From: Paenibacillus polymyxa
Lineage (GTDB): Bacteria > Bacillota > Bacilli > Paenibacillales > Paenibacillaceae
Length of the DNA: 64,000 bases
NCBI RefSeq assembly: GCF_015710975.1
Contig: NZ_CP049783.1
Span: 2,890,001 to 2,954,000 of the forward strand
Direction of reading: 5' to 3'
Numbering within the stretch: the stretch's first letter is position 1; every line of letters begins with the position of its first letter. Below the pieces are notes generated by a model. That model saw only the letters and a list, made by a program, of their open reading frames with translations. It had not been told where the DNA came from and did no database searches. Shown one piece after another: positions 38,499 to 47,399 of the stretch. The translations under genes were made by a program, and so were the position numbers.

Positions 38499-39441
38499 AT
38501 GGAAAAAAGCTATGTGCAAAATAGAACCAGAGCTCATCGGATGAAGAGGAAGAGAAGAAGACTACTGTTTATTATTATCATTTGTATTGTTCTAATTATT
38601 TTAAAACTCTTTGACATTTTCAGTAGTAAACCACAACCAGTCAAAACGATTGAATTTGCAGAAAAAATAGAATCCGTATCAACCGACAAATTAAATAACG
38701 AATCCAAAGGGAGCGAATTCCCTGTAAAAAAATGTTTCGGGTGTTGAGGATGCTGCATTTGTTGAAAAGTACTTAAATCAGCAAATCCAAGGTCAAAAGC
38801 CCGATGGGATAGACGGTAAAAAGGTTGTCTATTTATCTTTTGATGATGGGCCATCAGTAACCGTGACGCCTAAGATTTTAGATGTTCTTAAAGAACAAAA
38901 TGTAAAAGCGACGTTTTTTGTGGTCGGAAAAGCAGTCGAAGAAAATGAAGGTACTAAACATTTAACCAAAAGAATAGTTAAAGAAGGGCATGCTATCGGA
39001 AATCATACCTACTCACATGATTATGGTTATTTATATCCTAATCAGACTGTGAATTCGAGCATTTTTATGAGCGATATTGAAAAAACAAATCAAATTTTAA
39101 AGCAAATTTTGGGACAGGATTTTTCCACAAGAGTGATTCGATTTCCAGGTGGCCATGTGACGTGGCAGAGAAAGGATCCCAAAGGCATGGAAGAGTTAGA
39201 TAAATTTTTACATGATAAGGATTATCATCAGATTGACTGGAATGTGTTGCCTAAAGATGCGGAAGGTACATCTAAGAATGCCGAGGAATTAATACACGAA
39301 TTTATGAAGAGCATTGGGACTAGAGAAAAAGCAGTGGTACTCATGCATGACACTTACGGGAAGGAAGAAACAGCTAAAGCCTTGCCTGAAATCATAACAT
39401 ATTTAAAAAAGCAGGGATATGAATTTAAGACTATAAAGTAG
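38499..39441 (+). pseudogene. Polysaccharide deacetylase (NodB) gene interrupted by a frameshift
   Basis: ATG 38499 follows TTGGAGGA. The first frame encodes a basic N-terminus and a signal anchor (LLFIIIICIVLIILKLF) and ends in a stop at about 38745. The second frame takes over at an A7 run (38726-38732), reading NVSGVEDAAFVEKYLNQQ, then the NodB motifs SFDDGPS (metal Asp pair), NHTYSHD (two metal His), RFPGG, and a C-terminal VLMHDTYG. One base too many (or two too few) at the A-run explains the break. It may be a true mutation, a sequencing error, or slippage at the A-run. The intact protein would be a membrane-anchored peptidoglycan or chitin-like deacetylase. Confidence 0.82.
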
Positions 39442-39504
39442 CCAGTGTATTTTAAGTCAAGGGGAAAACCGTAACCCATCGAAACAGAAAGGATAAGCAA
39501 TAAT

Positions 39505-39981
39505 ATGGACATTAACGATCTGGAAGATCTATATTTATCTCATAAATCAGAACTCCTTGGCTATCTTTTGAGAATAGTGCATAACAAACAGGATGCCGAA
39601 GATTTGTTGCATGAATGCTTTATTCGGTTTATAAGAGCTTCCCCTAATTTGCCCGAAGATCGTATCCGATTTTATCTTTTGAGAATTGCTAAAAATTTAG
39701 CCATAGATATAATAAGAAAGCGAAAAAAGATGGAGGAATATTTCTTACGTAAGGAGCACGTCTACTATCACTGGGATACCCCCGATTTTGAAATTCAGGA
39801 TGAGGTCGATCGAATTCTTTTGATGGCAAGTAATCCCGAGCAAAGGACGGTACTTAAATTGCGTGTAGTCCAAGGATACTCCATAAAAGAAACGGCTAGA
39901 ATTTTAAATAAGAGTGAAAATTCAGTGAAATCTTCGCTTCACAGAGCTTCCAAACGTATTAAATTGAGATATATTTCCTGA
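39505..39981 (+). CDS. Short ECF-type sigma factor
   Basis: A 158-residue sigma factor. Region 2 includes LLGYLLRIVHNKQDAEDLLH and IRFYLLRIAKNLAIDIIRKR; region 4 includes EQRTVLKLRVVQGYSIKETA and NKSENSVKSSLHRASKRIKL. AAAGGATAA precedes the start. No anti-sigma gene follows; a terminator comes next. It lies 63 bp after the broken deacetylase gene in the same direction, so it may be cotranscribed with it or regulate it. Confidence 0.88.
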   Translation: MDINDLEDLYLSHKSELLGYLLRIVHNKQDAEDLLHECFIRFIRASPNLPEDRIRFYLLRIAKNLAIDIIRKRKKMEEYFLRKEHVYYHWDTPDFEIQDEVDRILLMASNPEQRTVLKLRVVQGYSIKETARILNKSENSVKSSLHRASKRIKLRYIS

Positions 39982-40019
39982 CCACAATGGAGTGCTTGCT
40001 TTTTATAACAAGAAGTAAG

Positions 40020-40063
40020 ACAAACAGTCCCGATGAGAAATCTCGATTGCGGGGCTGTTTGTA
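40020..40063 (+). terminator. Terminator after the ECF sigma gene
   Basis: ACAAACAGTCCC (40020-40031) pairs with GGGGCTGTTTGT (40051-40062). The T-run is within the stem arm (GTTTGT), so its strength is moderate. It lies between the converging sigma and hydrolase genes. Confidence 0.6.
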
Positions 40064-40112
40064 CGTTGTACATAGTAGTTGAAATGATGAAAAAGGCGGT
40101 AAGTAATCACGG

Positions 40113-41393
40113 TTATTTTCTTATGCCAATCAGCAAGACATCAGCTTCAAAATCATGCATCCCAATGATCGTGATTTGCTCTTGCACAGAGATTGAAGCT
40201 GTGCCAAAACGACGATTCTCCAGGTCAATGACCGTGAAGTCGTATTCACTCAAATCCACGTTTAGCTTCAGCACCGTGTTGATTGGAACGTAGATGGCGA
40301 CCTTGGTGTAATCGGTGCATACAGCCGCACGAATTTCTTCCGTATTTTTAAGCACTATGTTCCAAGGCTGCATATCTGTAATTCCATATATCCCGAAGAG
40401 CCATTTGGCCAATCCATAATCCCATGCCCCTTCAAACTTAAGTGCAGACTGCCAATCATATGGACTGTCGAATCCCTCCCCAGTTATCCCGAACCTTTTG
40501 CCTTTTCGATGCCAGCTCAAAATACCGTGGGCTCCATAGGTTATGCCCGCAGACGCCCCGGACAGAAGACTTTGCCAGGCTGCCTTACGAACATCGGCGC
40601 GGCTGAAGCGGCCATAGACTTTTCGACTGTAGCCCATTTGTTCATAACAGGGCTCCGAGTTGAGCACTGGTCGTGTGACAGGCTTATTGCAGAAATCCAG
40701 TGCGAGTGTATACGCCGTTGGTTGAAATTGTGAATTATGTCCTGACTGGTACATGTAAAAATCCAAATGGGGATCATCAATAAATTCCTCTGGCAGTGCC
40801 GCTAATCTTCCTTGAATATGCAGGGTAGTCAGACACTGCGGGCTGTGCTGTTTTATGGTATGGAGAGCAAGTCGGTAATATTGGTTGGCACGCTCGGAAG
40901 GGAAATCAGTGTCGCCACTTATAATATAAATAGGGTAGAATTTGGAGAACCGATCGGCAATGTAACGTACATAAGGTTCCACTGCCCCAAGTGGCATTTT
41001 TTTCTCCTCACGAAGCTTGGCAGCCCAGGTATCCGGGATATAATTACACCATAGTAGAACCAGTGCAGGAACAAAGCCTCTGTTCACAGCCATTTCGATC
41101 ATCGTCTCGGCTCTGGTAAAGTATTCTTCGTTCGGCATATAGAAATTGAAGCTGCCATTCTCGGCATATGCGAAAGGCTCATAGTTCAAATCGCTGCCAC
41201 TTGCATCCCACTGGCGCAGCAAATTGATTTGCAGGACATTGAAGCCCTGACTTTTACGGTAATCCAGATAATAGGCCCATTCCTCCAGCGTAATGTTGGT
41301 AAATGCGCTCCAAACCGTATCCGCCAAATAAAAAAAGGGGTTACCCTCATTCATGAAATATCGTTTGTTCTCAGCGATACTCAGTTGAATCAA
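40113..41393 (-). CDS. DUF4038/GH140-like glycoside hydrolase (apiosidase-like), cytoplasmic
   Basis: A 426-residue TIM-barrel hydrolase of the DUF4038 (apiosidase-like, GH140) family. It opens with NEGNPFFYLADTVWSAF, has QGFNVLQINLL, the acidic strand end IISGDTDFP (residues 158-165) and NSEPCYE (245-251), which carry the likely catalytic acids. It has no signal peptide, so it should act on imported substrate. It is the last gene of a PTS operon, where a phospho-beta-glycosidase would be expected. Known GH140 enzymes remove D-apiose from plant glycans; other furanosidase activities are possible. Confidence 0.75.
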   Translation of the reverse strand: MIQLSIAENKRYFMNEGNPFFYLADTVWSAFTNITLEEWAYYLDYRKSQGFNVLQINLLRQWDASGSDLNYEPFAYAENGSFNFYMPNEEYFTRAETMIEMAVNRGFVPALVLLWCNYIPDTWAAKLREEKKMPLGAVEPYVRYIADRFSKFYPIYIISGDTDFPSERANQYYRLALHTIKQHSPQCLTTLHIQGRLAALPEEFIDDPHLDFYMYQSGHNSQFQPTAYTLALDFCNKPVTRPVLNSEPCYEQMGYSRKVYGRFSRADVRKAAWQSLLSGASAGITYGAHGILSWHRKGKRFGITGEGFDSPYDWQSALKFEGAWDYGLAKWLFGIYGITDMQPWNIVLKNTEEIRAAVCTDYTKVAIYVPINTVLKLNVDLSEYDFTVIDLENRRFGTASISVQEQITIIGMHDFEADVLLIGIRK

Positions 41394-41422
41394 AAGCTTC
41401 CTCTCCTAACGATTGTAATGGC

Positions 41423-41457
41423 AGAAGCGGCGAGCGTTTATCCGTCTCGCCGCTTCT
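41423..41457 (-). other. Intercistronic hairpin between the PTS IIC gene and the hydrolase gene
   Basis: A perfect 12-bp GC-rich stem AGAAGCGGCGAG (41423-41434 with 41446-41457) with an 11-nt loop. On the transcribed minus strand no T-run follows, so it is probably not a terminator for this operon. It may protect the upstream PTS message from 3' degradation or pause polymerase, giving more PTS than hydrolase. On the plus strand it is followed by ACTTTTTT. Confidence 0.6.
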
Positions 41458-41468
41458 ACTTTTTTCTA

Positions 41469-42770
41469 TTATAAAATAACGGGACTTGCTGTAGTTTCAT
41501 TTGCTTGCTTGTCCAGTTGCTCCTGCGCTTCGTGTTCCTTTTTTAGAGCCTGCTTATCCAGCGCTCTAAAGAACGGGTAGTAGATCAGCATACTGATCGG
41601 AATGAGTACCAATTGTGCGGCGGCTAGTTTCCAACTGCCCTCAATGAAGCCCAGAGCAAAGATAGGGGTGCCGAAAGGCGGGTAAATTCCGATGGGTGCA
41701 GGCAACAAGCCGATGTTGGTGGCAATATAGCCGAGTACCGCACAAATGATGGGAGCAACGATAAACGGAATGGCTAGCAACGGGTTCAATACCATTGGAA
41801 TTCCGAAGATCAGCGGCTCGTGAATGGAGAAAAAGGTACCCGGAAGACCAAGCTTGCCGATCGTGCGAAGCTGCTTGCTCTTGGCCAGGAAAACCAATAG
41901 CAGAGCAAATCCAAGCATCGGTGCATAGTTGCAGTAGATGGACCAGAAGGCCAGACCGATCGTGTTCGGAAGTGGAGCGCCTGCCTGGAAAGCGTCAAGG
42001 TTGGCTAGATCCAGACTCATCCAGATGGGTTTAACGATAGCGAGTATAACAATTGCACCGTGAATTCCGAACATCCACAAAGCCTGCATAATGATTAGCG
42101 CGATAATTAAAGCGCCGAGTGATCCGCCCAACCCTTCCAGTGGTATTTGGAGATAAGTGTAGATAAAATCGTGAACTGTACCAAATGGAGTCTGCATAAA
42201 CAAACCAGCAACGATAACAAACACAAGGGCTACCAAGACAGCTGGGATCAAGCCTGAGAAGGTTTTGACAACGGTAGGCGGGACCCCGTCAGGCATTTTA
42301 ATCGTCCAATTGCGGTCGACAATCCAAATATACAACCGTGCGGCAATCAAACCGACGATCATGGCAACGAACAATCCCTGCGCGCCGAGCCATTGAAGTG
42401 GCAAGGCACGAACTTTATCAAAGGTTTGGATCGGTGTAACGATAAGAAAAGAGAGAAGAGCGGTTGCCGCTGGCACAAGGGGGTCCTTGTCAAAAGCTTG
42501 CGCCAGTCTGTAGGCGATAAAAAATACCGCATACAGTGCAATGATGCCAGTGGTCATTGTCGATGCCAACCCGATTATAGCCTTTACGGGTGCAATAAGA
42601 TTCTGGTAAGGCTCCCAAGCAAGTGCAGAGAAGAGGGTTGCAAATGCTCCGATAATCAGAAAAGGAAGGGTGGACATCAGCCCGTTGGAAATTGCGCTCA
42701 TGTAACGGTTTTGCTGAATTGTACCCGCTACTTTTTGAAGCTTGTAAGAGAATTTTTGTTGGTTAGCCAT
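41469..42770 (-). CDS. PTS lactose/cellobiose-family EIIC permease
   Basis: A 433-residue membrane component with about ten helices. It starts FSYKLQKVAGTIQQNRYMSA, has GLMSTLPFLIIGAF, a conserved FSIHEPLIFGIPMVLNP segment (the IHEPxxFG motif of the Lac/Cel family that lines the sugar site) and a C-terminal cytoplasmic tail. It moves and phosphorylates a disaccharide-like sugar together with EIIB (42925) and EIIA (43221). AGGAG lies 10 bp before the start. A cre-like sequence at 42819-42832 stands in the 154-bp gap to EIIB. Confidence 0.92.
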   Translation of the reverse strand: MANQQKFSYKLQKVAGTIQQNRYMSAISNGLMSTLPFLIIGAFATLFSALAWEPYQNLIAPVKAIIGLASTMTTGIIALYAVFFIAYRLAQAFDKDPLVPAATALLSFLIVTPIQTFDKVRALPLQWLGAQGLFVAMIVGLIAARLYIWIVDRNWTIKMPDGVPPTVVKTFSGLIPAVLVALVFVIVAGLFMQTPFGTVHDFIYTYLQIPLEGLGGSLGALIIALIIMQALWMFGIHGAIVILAIVKPIWMSLDLANLDAFQAGAPLPNTIGLAFWSIYCNYAPMLGFALLLVFLAKSKQLRTIGKLGLPGTFFSIHEPLIFGIPMVLNPLLAIPFIVAPIICAVLGYIATNIGLLPAPIGIYPPFGTPIFALGFIEGSWKLAAAQLVLIPISMLIYYPFFRALDKQALKKEHEAQEQLDKQANETTASPVIL

Positions 42771-42924
42771 ATTTATTCAACTCCTACTATAGACTTTCAT
42801 TCGTCTATATAATGACTTAGAGAACGCTTTCATTTGGCGAAACACCATGCAGAATATCATATATCGTTGCCCGATTTGACCAACCTTCTTGTTCGGTCTG
42901 GTGATGAGCATCTGACTCTGAGCT

Positions 42925-43224
42925 TTACAGCTTAAGCGCGTCTCCTAGCACTTTTTCGCCGTTCATCATTCCATAGTCTACTATATTGATAACACTTACC
43001 TTAATGCCTTTAGGTTCATATTTTGCCTTGAAATCATCCTGCAGGTAGCCGACCTGTGGTCCAATTAGCAGTACATCTGTCTTGTCAGCATATTCTTTAA
43101 ACGAACTTTCGGAAGTCGCCCTAATTTCAACCTCAAGATTTTGCGCTTGTGCGGCCTTTTGCATTTTCTGTACCAACATACTTGTAGACATTCCTGCAGC
43201 ACATACGAGTGTAATTTGTTTCAT
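42925..43224 (-). CDS. PTS lactose/cellobiose-family EIIB
   Basis: A 99-residue cytosolic domain protein. The phosphocysteine is C8 in LVCAAGMSTSMLV, the P-loop-like signature of the Lac/Cel EIIB family. Other marks are DVLLIGPQVGYL and VINIVDYG. It accepts phosphate from EIIA and passes it to the incoming sugar on EIIC. Its ATG overlaps the EIIA stop (ATGA), so the two are coupled. Confidence 0.93.
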   Translation of the reverse strand: MKQITLVCAAGMSTSMLVQKMQKAAQAQNLEVEIRATSESSFKEYADKTDVLLIGPQVGYLQDDFKAKYEPKGIKVSVINIVDYGMMNGEKVLGDALKL

Positions 43225-43577
43225 CCGTTGTTCCCTCCGTTGGAAGTGTGATTTGTGATATCTTCATAGCGATTCAATCTGTTGTAAAGCTCAATCATAT
43301 GTCCCGCCAGATCTTTAGTTGTGATGGCTGACATAAGGTGATCTTGAGCATGTACCATAAGCAGTGTGACTTCGTGGGCGGTTCCGCCAGCTTCCTGTTG
43401 AATCAGTCTCGTTTGTGATTTATGAGCTTTAACCAACTCGGCTTTGCTTTCTTCAAGCCGCTCTGCCGCCAACTGTGTGTTACCTTTTTGAGCAAGAGCG
43501 ATCGCGTCCATCGCTTTACTCTTGGCAACACCTGAGTTGGTGATAATTCCCATAATGATTTCTTGATACTCCTCCAT
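43221..43577 (-). CDS. PTS lactose/cellobiose-family EIIA
   Basis: A 118-residue helical protein of the Lac/Cel EIIA family. The motif LLMVHAQDHLM carries the phospho-accepting His, and the N-terminal part IIMGIITNSGVAKSKAMDAI is typical. ATG 43577 is chosen because GAGGTGA lies just upstream; the longer GTG start at 43586 would overlap that site. It is the first gene of a IIA-IIB-IIC-hydrolase operon that lies directly downstream of its likely regulator gene. Confidence 0.92.
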   Translation of the reverse strand: MEEYQEIIMGIITNSGVAKSKAMDAIALAQKGNTQLAAERLEESKAELVKAHKSQTRLIQQEAGGTAHEVTLLMVHAQDHLMSAITTKDLAGHMIELYNRLNRYEDITNHTSNGGNNG

Positions 43578-43765
43578 CTCGTTCACCTCATGCTTTTTTC
43601 TCTTTAACTTACAGATTCAGTGTATAGGTTTGCTGCCGAGATCTAAACCCAAGTCTTTTCCGCCAGTAACGGAAATTCATTCATTGCTACTACGCTTTCA
43701 TTTTAAAAAGCTCCAAGCAGCACCCGCTCTGTGAATATCAGCTAGATGCACTGCGAAAGCTTGGT

Positions 43766-45712
43766 TCAATACAGCTTATATTTAACGATAATCCTGGAGA
43801 ATTCCTCGTACGTTTCGCATTTTAACATCTGCTGGACGATATCCGAATTGTCGACCAGTTCCATGAGATGGTTATACATTTTAGACGGTGGCTCTTTACC
43901 GTTTTTTTCAATGCTGAGTAGACAGATGAACTGCACTGGTTTGTCGCCCCACTCGATAGGTTGTTGAAGGGTACAGACCGCCCATACGGTTTGATTGCTT
44001 TGCGGAATGATAGGGTGAGGAACGGCTACCAAATTTCCGTAAGCCGTGGGTGCAGCCTGTTCTCGTTCCAGAACGAGTCCAATAAAGCCTTCGGCAGAGC
44101 GGATCAGCCCTTCAGCATATATTTTTTGGCCCAGAAATGAGATGACCTCTTCCTTGGTGGTAAAATTTTGTCTCAGAAATACGAGTTCCTTCCGAATGTA
44201 GTGAAAATCAAACTCGGCTTCACCAGCCAGCAAACTTTCAATTTTCTCCATATCGCTGCCCCCAAGAAGAGTCTGCACGACCACGACTGGAACCGATAAT
44301 GGCAGCTGAATGGGAATGGTGCTCACCACGAAATCAATGTCATGGAGGGGAACCTGCTGAAGCTTGTAATATTCCGTTGTACCCGCCACCTCAAGCGAGC
44401 TGCCAAAAGTGCTTTGCAGTTTGTACTTGAGTAGCCGGGCGCTTCCAACTCCTGAAGTGCAGACGACCAGACAGCGTTTTGGCCGGGTGTTCATACGCTG
44501 TCGTTCGATGGCTGCCCCGATATGAATGGCGAGATAGCCCATCTCCGCTTCCGGGATCGCAATATTCAGCTTGCTCTCGATCAGCTTGGTGCCAATGACT
44601 CCCGCTTGAAAAGCCAGAGGGTAGTTGCTCTTGACATGCCCCAGCATGGGGTTTCGGATGTTCATCCCGTACTTTACCCGGTTCAGCGCCGGCTTCAGAT
44701 GAAGGCAGATGCCTATGAGCAGTTCCATATCACGGCTGATGTTCAGATTCAAATCCCTGTCGATCTCGGCGAGCATTTCCTTGCCCAATTCATAGATGTT
44801 CCAGTCCAGCAGCTTCTCGGGTCCCATGTCCTCTATTTGTTGTCCTTCAATTCCGACAAACCACTTGTTTCCGGCAAGATGCATGGCAATGTAGGCGATT
44901 TCATCTTCGGGAAAAGACAACTGCAATTCCTTTTCGATCAGCCCGACAATATGCTCGGCAGCCCGAAATTCGTCGGTGCCCCGCAGATCTCCTATTTCCG
45001 TCGAGAGCATAGCTACCTGGTTTCCGTCACGAATACGCTTGCAGGCGATTGCAATATGAATAGATAAATTGCTGAACGCGATATCGGAGAGCGTTACTTC
45101 ATATTTCTGAGTTTGTTCCAGAACGATCCCGCAAATCAGCGTCATTTCGTGTGGGGTGACGATGCGCAGCGCTGCATGAAGTGTTCCGCCGTGTTCTTCG
45201 GAACGACTTACAATAAACTCGGACAAGCAAAACCGAAGCTGAACTTCATCACCCTTCAGTTTGACTCCGTAATTTGGCCGTTTGCCAATGGTGATTCCGT
45301 AGCTTTGGAGGGTTTGTTTGACCTCTTTGAAATCATTCTGCACCGTAGACTTGCTTATATATAGCTCATCTGCGAGGTCTTCCAGCTTCACATAATGATC
45401 AGCGAGCAGGAGACGCTTGATTAAATACAATTGCCGGTAGCCGGGAGAACCTGGATCATCGGGCTCGCCAGACATGAATAAATGCTGCAGCAGTGCACGA
45501 AAGCTACGATGATCCGTAATTTTTAGTTCATATCCCCTTGAACGAACAGGTTCAATTGCTGCCCCGTGCTTGGATAGAAATTTGTCTAGTTCCCGGATAT
45601 CGCTGCGAATGGTACGTGAAGTAACTTGAATCAATTTGGCCAGATAATCACTTTTGACAGGAGCATCGGCAGCCAGCAAGTGCTGAAGAATTGAAACCAT
45701 GCGTGCATTCAT
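43766..45712 (-). CDS. LicR-type PRD-containing transcriptional activator
   Basis: A 648-residue multidomain regulator. Domains in order: HTH_11 (about 5-60, SDYLAKLIQVTSRTIRSDIR), Mga-like HTH (about 100-150, LEDLADELYISKSTVQNDF), PRD1 and PRD2 (about 190-400, with conserved His such as AYIAMHLAGNK and GYLAIHIGAA), a GatB-like EIIB domain (about 410-500, CLVVCTSGVGSARLL) and an EIIA type 2 domain (about 510-645, AYGNLVAVPHPIIP). PTS phosphorylation would switch its activity. AAAGGGGG precedes ATG 45712. It probably activates the PTS-hydrolase operon starting at 43577. Confidence 0.9.
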   Translation of the reverse strand: MNARMVSILQHLLAADAPVKSDYLAKLIQVTSRTIRSDIRELDKFLSKHGAAIEPVRSRGYELKITDHRSFRALLQHLFMSGEPDDPGSPGYRQLYLIKRLLLADHYVKLEDLADELYISKSTVQNDFKEVKQTLQSYGITIGKRPNYGVKLKGDEVQLRFCLSEFIVSRSEEHGGTLHAALRIVTPHEMTLICGIVLEQTQKYEVTLSDIAFSNLSIHIAIACKRIRDGNQVAMLSTEIGDLRGTDEFRAAEHIVGLIEKELQLSFPEDEIAYIAMHLAGNKWFVGIEGQQIEDMGPEKLLDWNIYELGKEMLAEIDRDLNLNISRDMELLIGICLHLKPALNRVKYGMNIRNPMLGHVKSNYPLAFQAGVIGTKLIESKLNIAIPEAEMGYLAIHIGAAIERQRMNTRPKRCLVVCTSGVGSARLLKYKLQSTFGSSLEVAGTTEYYKLQQVPLHDIDFVVSTIPIQLPLSVPVVVVQTLLGGSDMEKIESLLAGEAEFDFHYIRKELVFLRQNFTTKEEVISFLGQKIYAEGLIRSAEGFIGLVLEREQAAPTAYGNLVAVPHPIIPQSNQTVWAVCTLQQPIEWGDKPVQFICLLSIEKNGKEPPSKMYNHLMELVDNSDIVQQMLKCETYEEFSRIIVKYKLY

Positions 45713-45758
45713 TCAAGGTTTCCCCCTTTCTGTAAAGCGGAATACATGCAGTGTACAT

Positions 45759-45805
45759 AAAAAACCTCCGATTATCCAAGTGTAACACCTGTAAAATAAT
45801 CGGAA
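45759..45805 (-). terminator. Terminator of the isomerase-transketolase-kinase operon
   Basis: On the minus strand CCGATTAT (45803-45796) pairs with ATAATCGG (45775-45768), followed by a T6 run (complement of 45759-45764). It ends the kinase operon and separates it from the licR-like gene transcribed in the same direction. Confidence 0.75.
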
Positions 45806-45842
45806 GCTTGTAGTGAGCTCAAAAGTAAATGAGGAAGATTCA

Positions 45843-47384
45843 TCAACAATTAGCGGAAGAAGATGGTGTAAGCGGTTGTTCTGAACGTATTACCATCTGC
45901 ACTGCATTCTGCCAACCTGCATAAAGCCGCTGGCGGCTGACTTCATCCATACTAGGAGTGTAGTGCTCATACAGATTCTGATCAGAGGTATTTCCCGTGA
46001 TGATGCCTTTAGGATCTGACCAGTATCCGACACCGAGACCGCCCAGATACACAGAACCCATTGCAGACAGCTCAGCACAGGTAGAGCGGGAAACATGGGT
46101 ACCCAGAATATCTGCCTGAAACTGCATGAGCCAGCTGTTAGATGAGCCCCCGCCATCCGTACGTAAACTAGTAAGGGGCACACCGGATTGTTCACGTATA
46201 AATTGAACCGCATCTCTCACTTGATACCCGATGCTCTCTAGCGCTGCGCGTACAATATGTGCTTTGCCGTTTCCACGGGTCATACCTACAATTGCAGCAC
46301 GTGCAGAGGGATTCCAGTAGGGAGCACCTAAACCGACAAAAGCAGGGACCAGATATACGCCCTCATTGTCCTGCAATTCGGTGATCATGGATTGCATTTC
46401 CTCAAATGAAGAGAATAATCCTAAATTATCCCGTGTCCATTTTATACTGTCTCCGGTCGTACGTATAACAGCTTCCAATGCATAAGATACCTTTCCTGAA
46501 GCCCCCCAGGCAATCGTTGTAACCAAGCCTTCACCGCCCTGTACGGGTTGCGAACCAATATTCATAAGTACAGATGTTCCAGTCCCATATGTCGCTTTGG
46601 CATCGCCAGTATCGAAGCAACGATGCCCGTACAGTGCACCCTGTGAATCTCCGATTATCCCTGATATCGCTACTTGTTCGTCCCATAATTCCGCTTCCTG
46701 CGTATAGCCATACAAGGCATCGGATGCTTTTACCTCAGGGAGCAGGGAGGAAGGAACACTGAATATATTGCACAACTCCATATCCCAAGCCAGAGTATGA
46801 ATGTTAAAAAGGGAAGTCCGGCTGGCGTTACTGTAATCGGTTGCATGTATTTGACCGCCCGTAAGCTTCCATAGCAGCCAGCTGTCAATAGTCCCTGCAA
46901 GTAGTTTACCTTCAGCAAGCAATTGGGGGGCATGAGGTACATGTTCCAAAATCCAATTGAACTTGGCGGCAGAGAAATAAGGATCGAGCATTAGACCTGT
47001 CTTGGAGCGTATAATATCTTCATAGCCAGTATTCTTCAAGCGTGTGCAGACCTCTGCCGTTCGCTGGCACTGCCATACAATGGCATTATAGATAGGTAAG
47101 CCAGTAGAACGGTCCCAGATCAGAGCCGTTTCTCGCTGATTCGTAATGGTTACTGCGGCCAGTGAGGAAGGAGAAAGCCCTGCCTTCTCCAGTACGCCTT
47201 TCGCAGCAATAAGCACATTGTGATATATCTCAAGCGGGTCATGTTCGACCCAGCCCGGCTGCGGGTAATATTGTTTGTGCTCCAAAGAATAACGGGTAAT
47301 CACTTCGCCTTGCTGATTAACCAGCAGTGTTTTGGTTCCGGAAGTGCTTTGATCGATCGCCAGAATATAGGTCTCGATATTCAT
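45843..47384 (-). CDS. FGGY-family carbohydrate kinase
   Basis: A 513-residue two-domain kinase. The phosphate-1 loop is AIDQSTSGTKTLLV, then the sugar-site segment TNQRETALIWDRSTG and the ATP-site motifs ATYGTGTSVLMN and RTDGGGSSNSWLMQFQAD. The plan is glycerol-kinase-like, but the operon (isomerase, split transketolase) points to a ketose substrate such as apulose, xylulose or ribulose. AAGGAG lies upstream of the start. It is the last gene of its operon. Substrate is inferred, not shown. Confidence 0.9.
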   Translation of the reverse strand: MNIETYILAIDQSTSGTKTLLVNQQGEVITRYSLEHKQYYPQPGWVEHDPLEIYHNVLIAAKGVLEKAGLSPSSLAAVTITNQRETALIWDRSTGLPIYNAIVWQCQRTAEVCTRLKNTGYEDIIRSKTGLMLDPYFSAAKFNWILEHVPHAPQLLAEGKLLAGTIDSWLLWKLTGGQIHATDYSNASRTSLFNIHTLAWDMELCNIFSVPSSLLPEVKASDALYGYTQEAELWDEQVAISGIIGDSQGALYGHRCFDTGDAKATYGTGTSVLMNIGSQPVQGGEGLVTTIAWGASGKVSYALEAVIRTTGDSIKWTRDNLGLFSSFEEMQSMITELQDNEGVYLVPAFVGLGAPYWNPSARAAIVGMTRGNGKAHIVRAALESIGYQVRDAVQFIREQSGVPLTSLRTDGGGSSNSWLMQFQADILGTHVSRSTCAELSAMGSVYLGGLGVGYWSDPKGIITGNTSDQNLYEHYTPSMDEVSRQRLYAGWQNAVQMVIRSEQPLTPSSSANC

Positions 47385-47399
47385 TACAGCTACAGCTCC

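Noticed and set aside
40033..40293. Plus-strand 86-codon frame overlapping the hydrolase gene
   Set aside because: It is antisense to a strongly supported coding region and crosses a terminator hairpin.
42819..42832. A cre site in the gap between EIIB and EIIC genes
   Set aside because: The minus-strand sequence differs from the CcpA consensus at the last position and lies within the operon, not at a promoter; mentioned only as cre-like.
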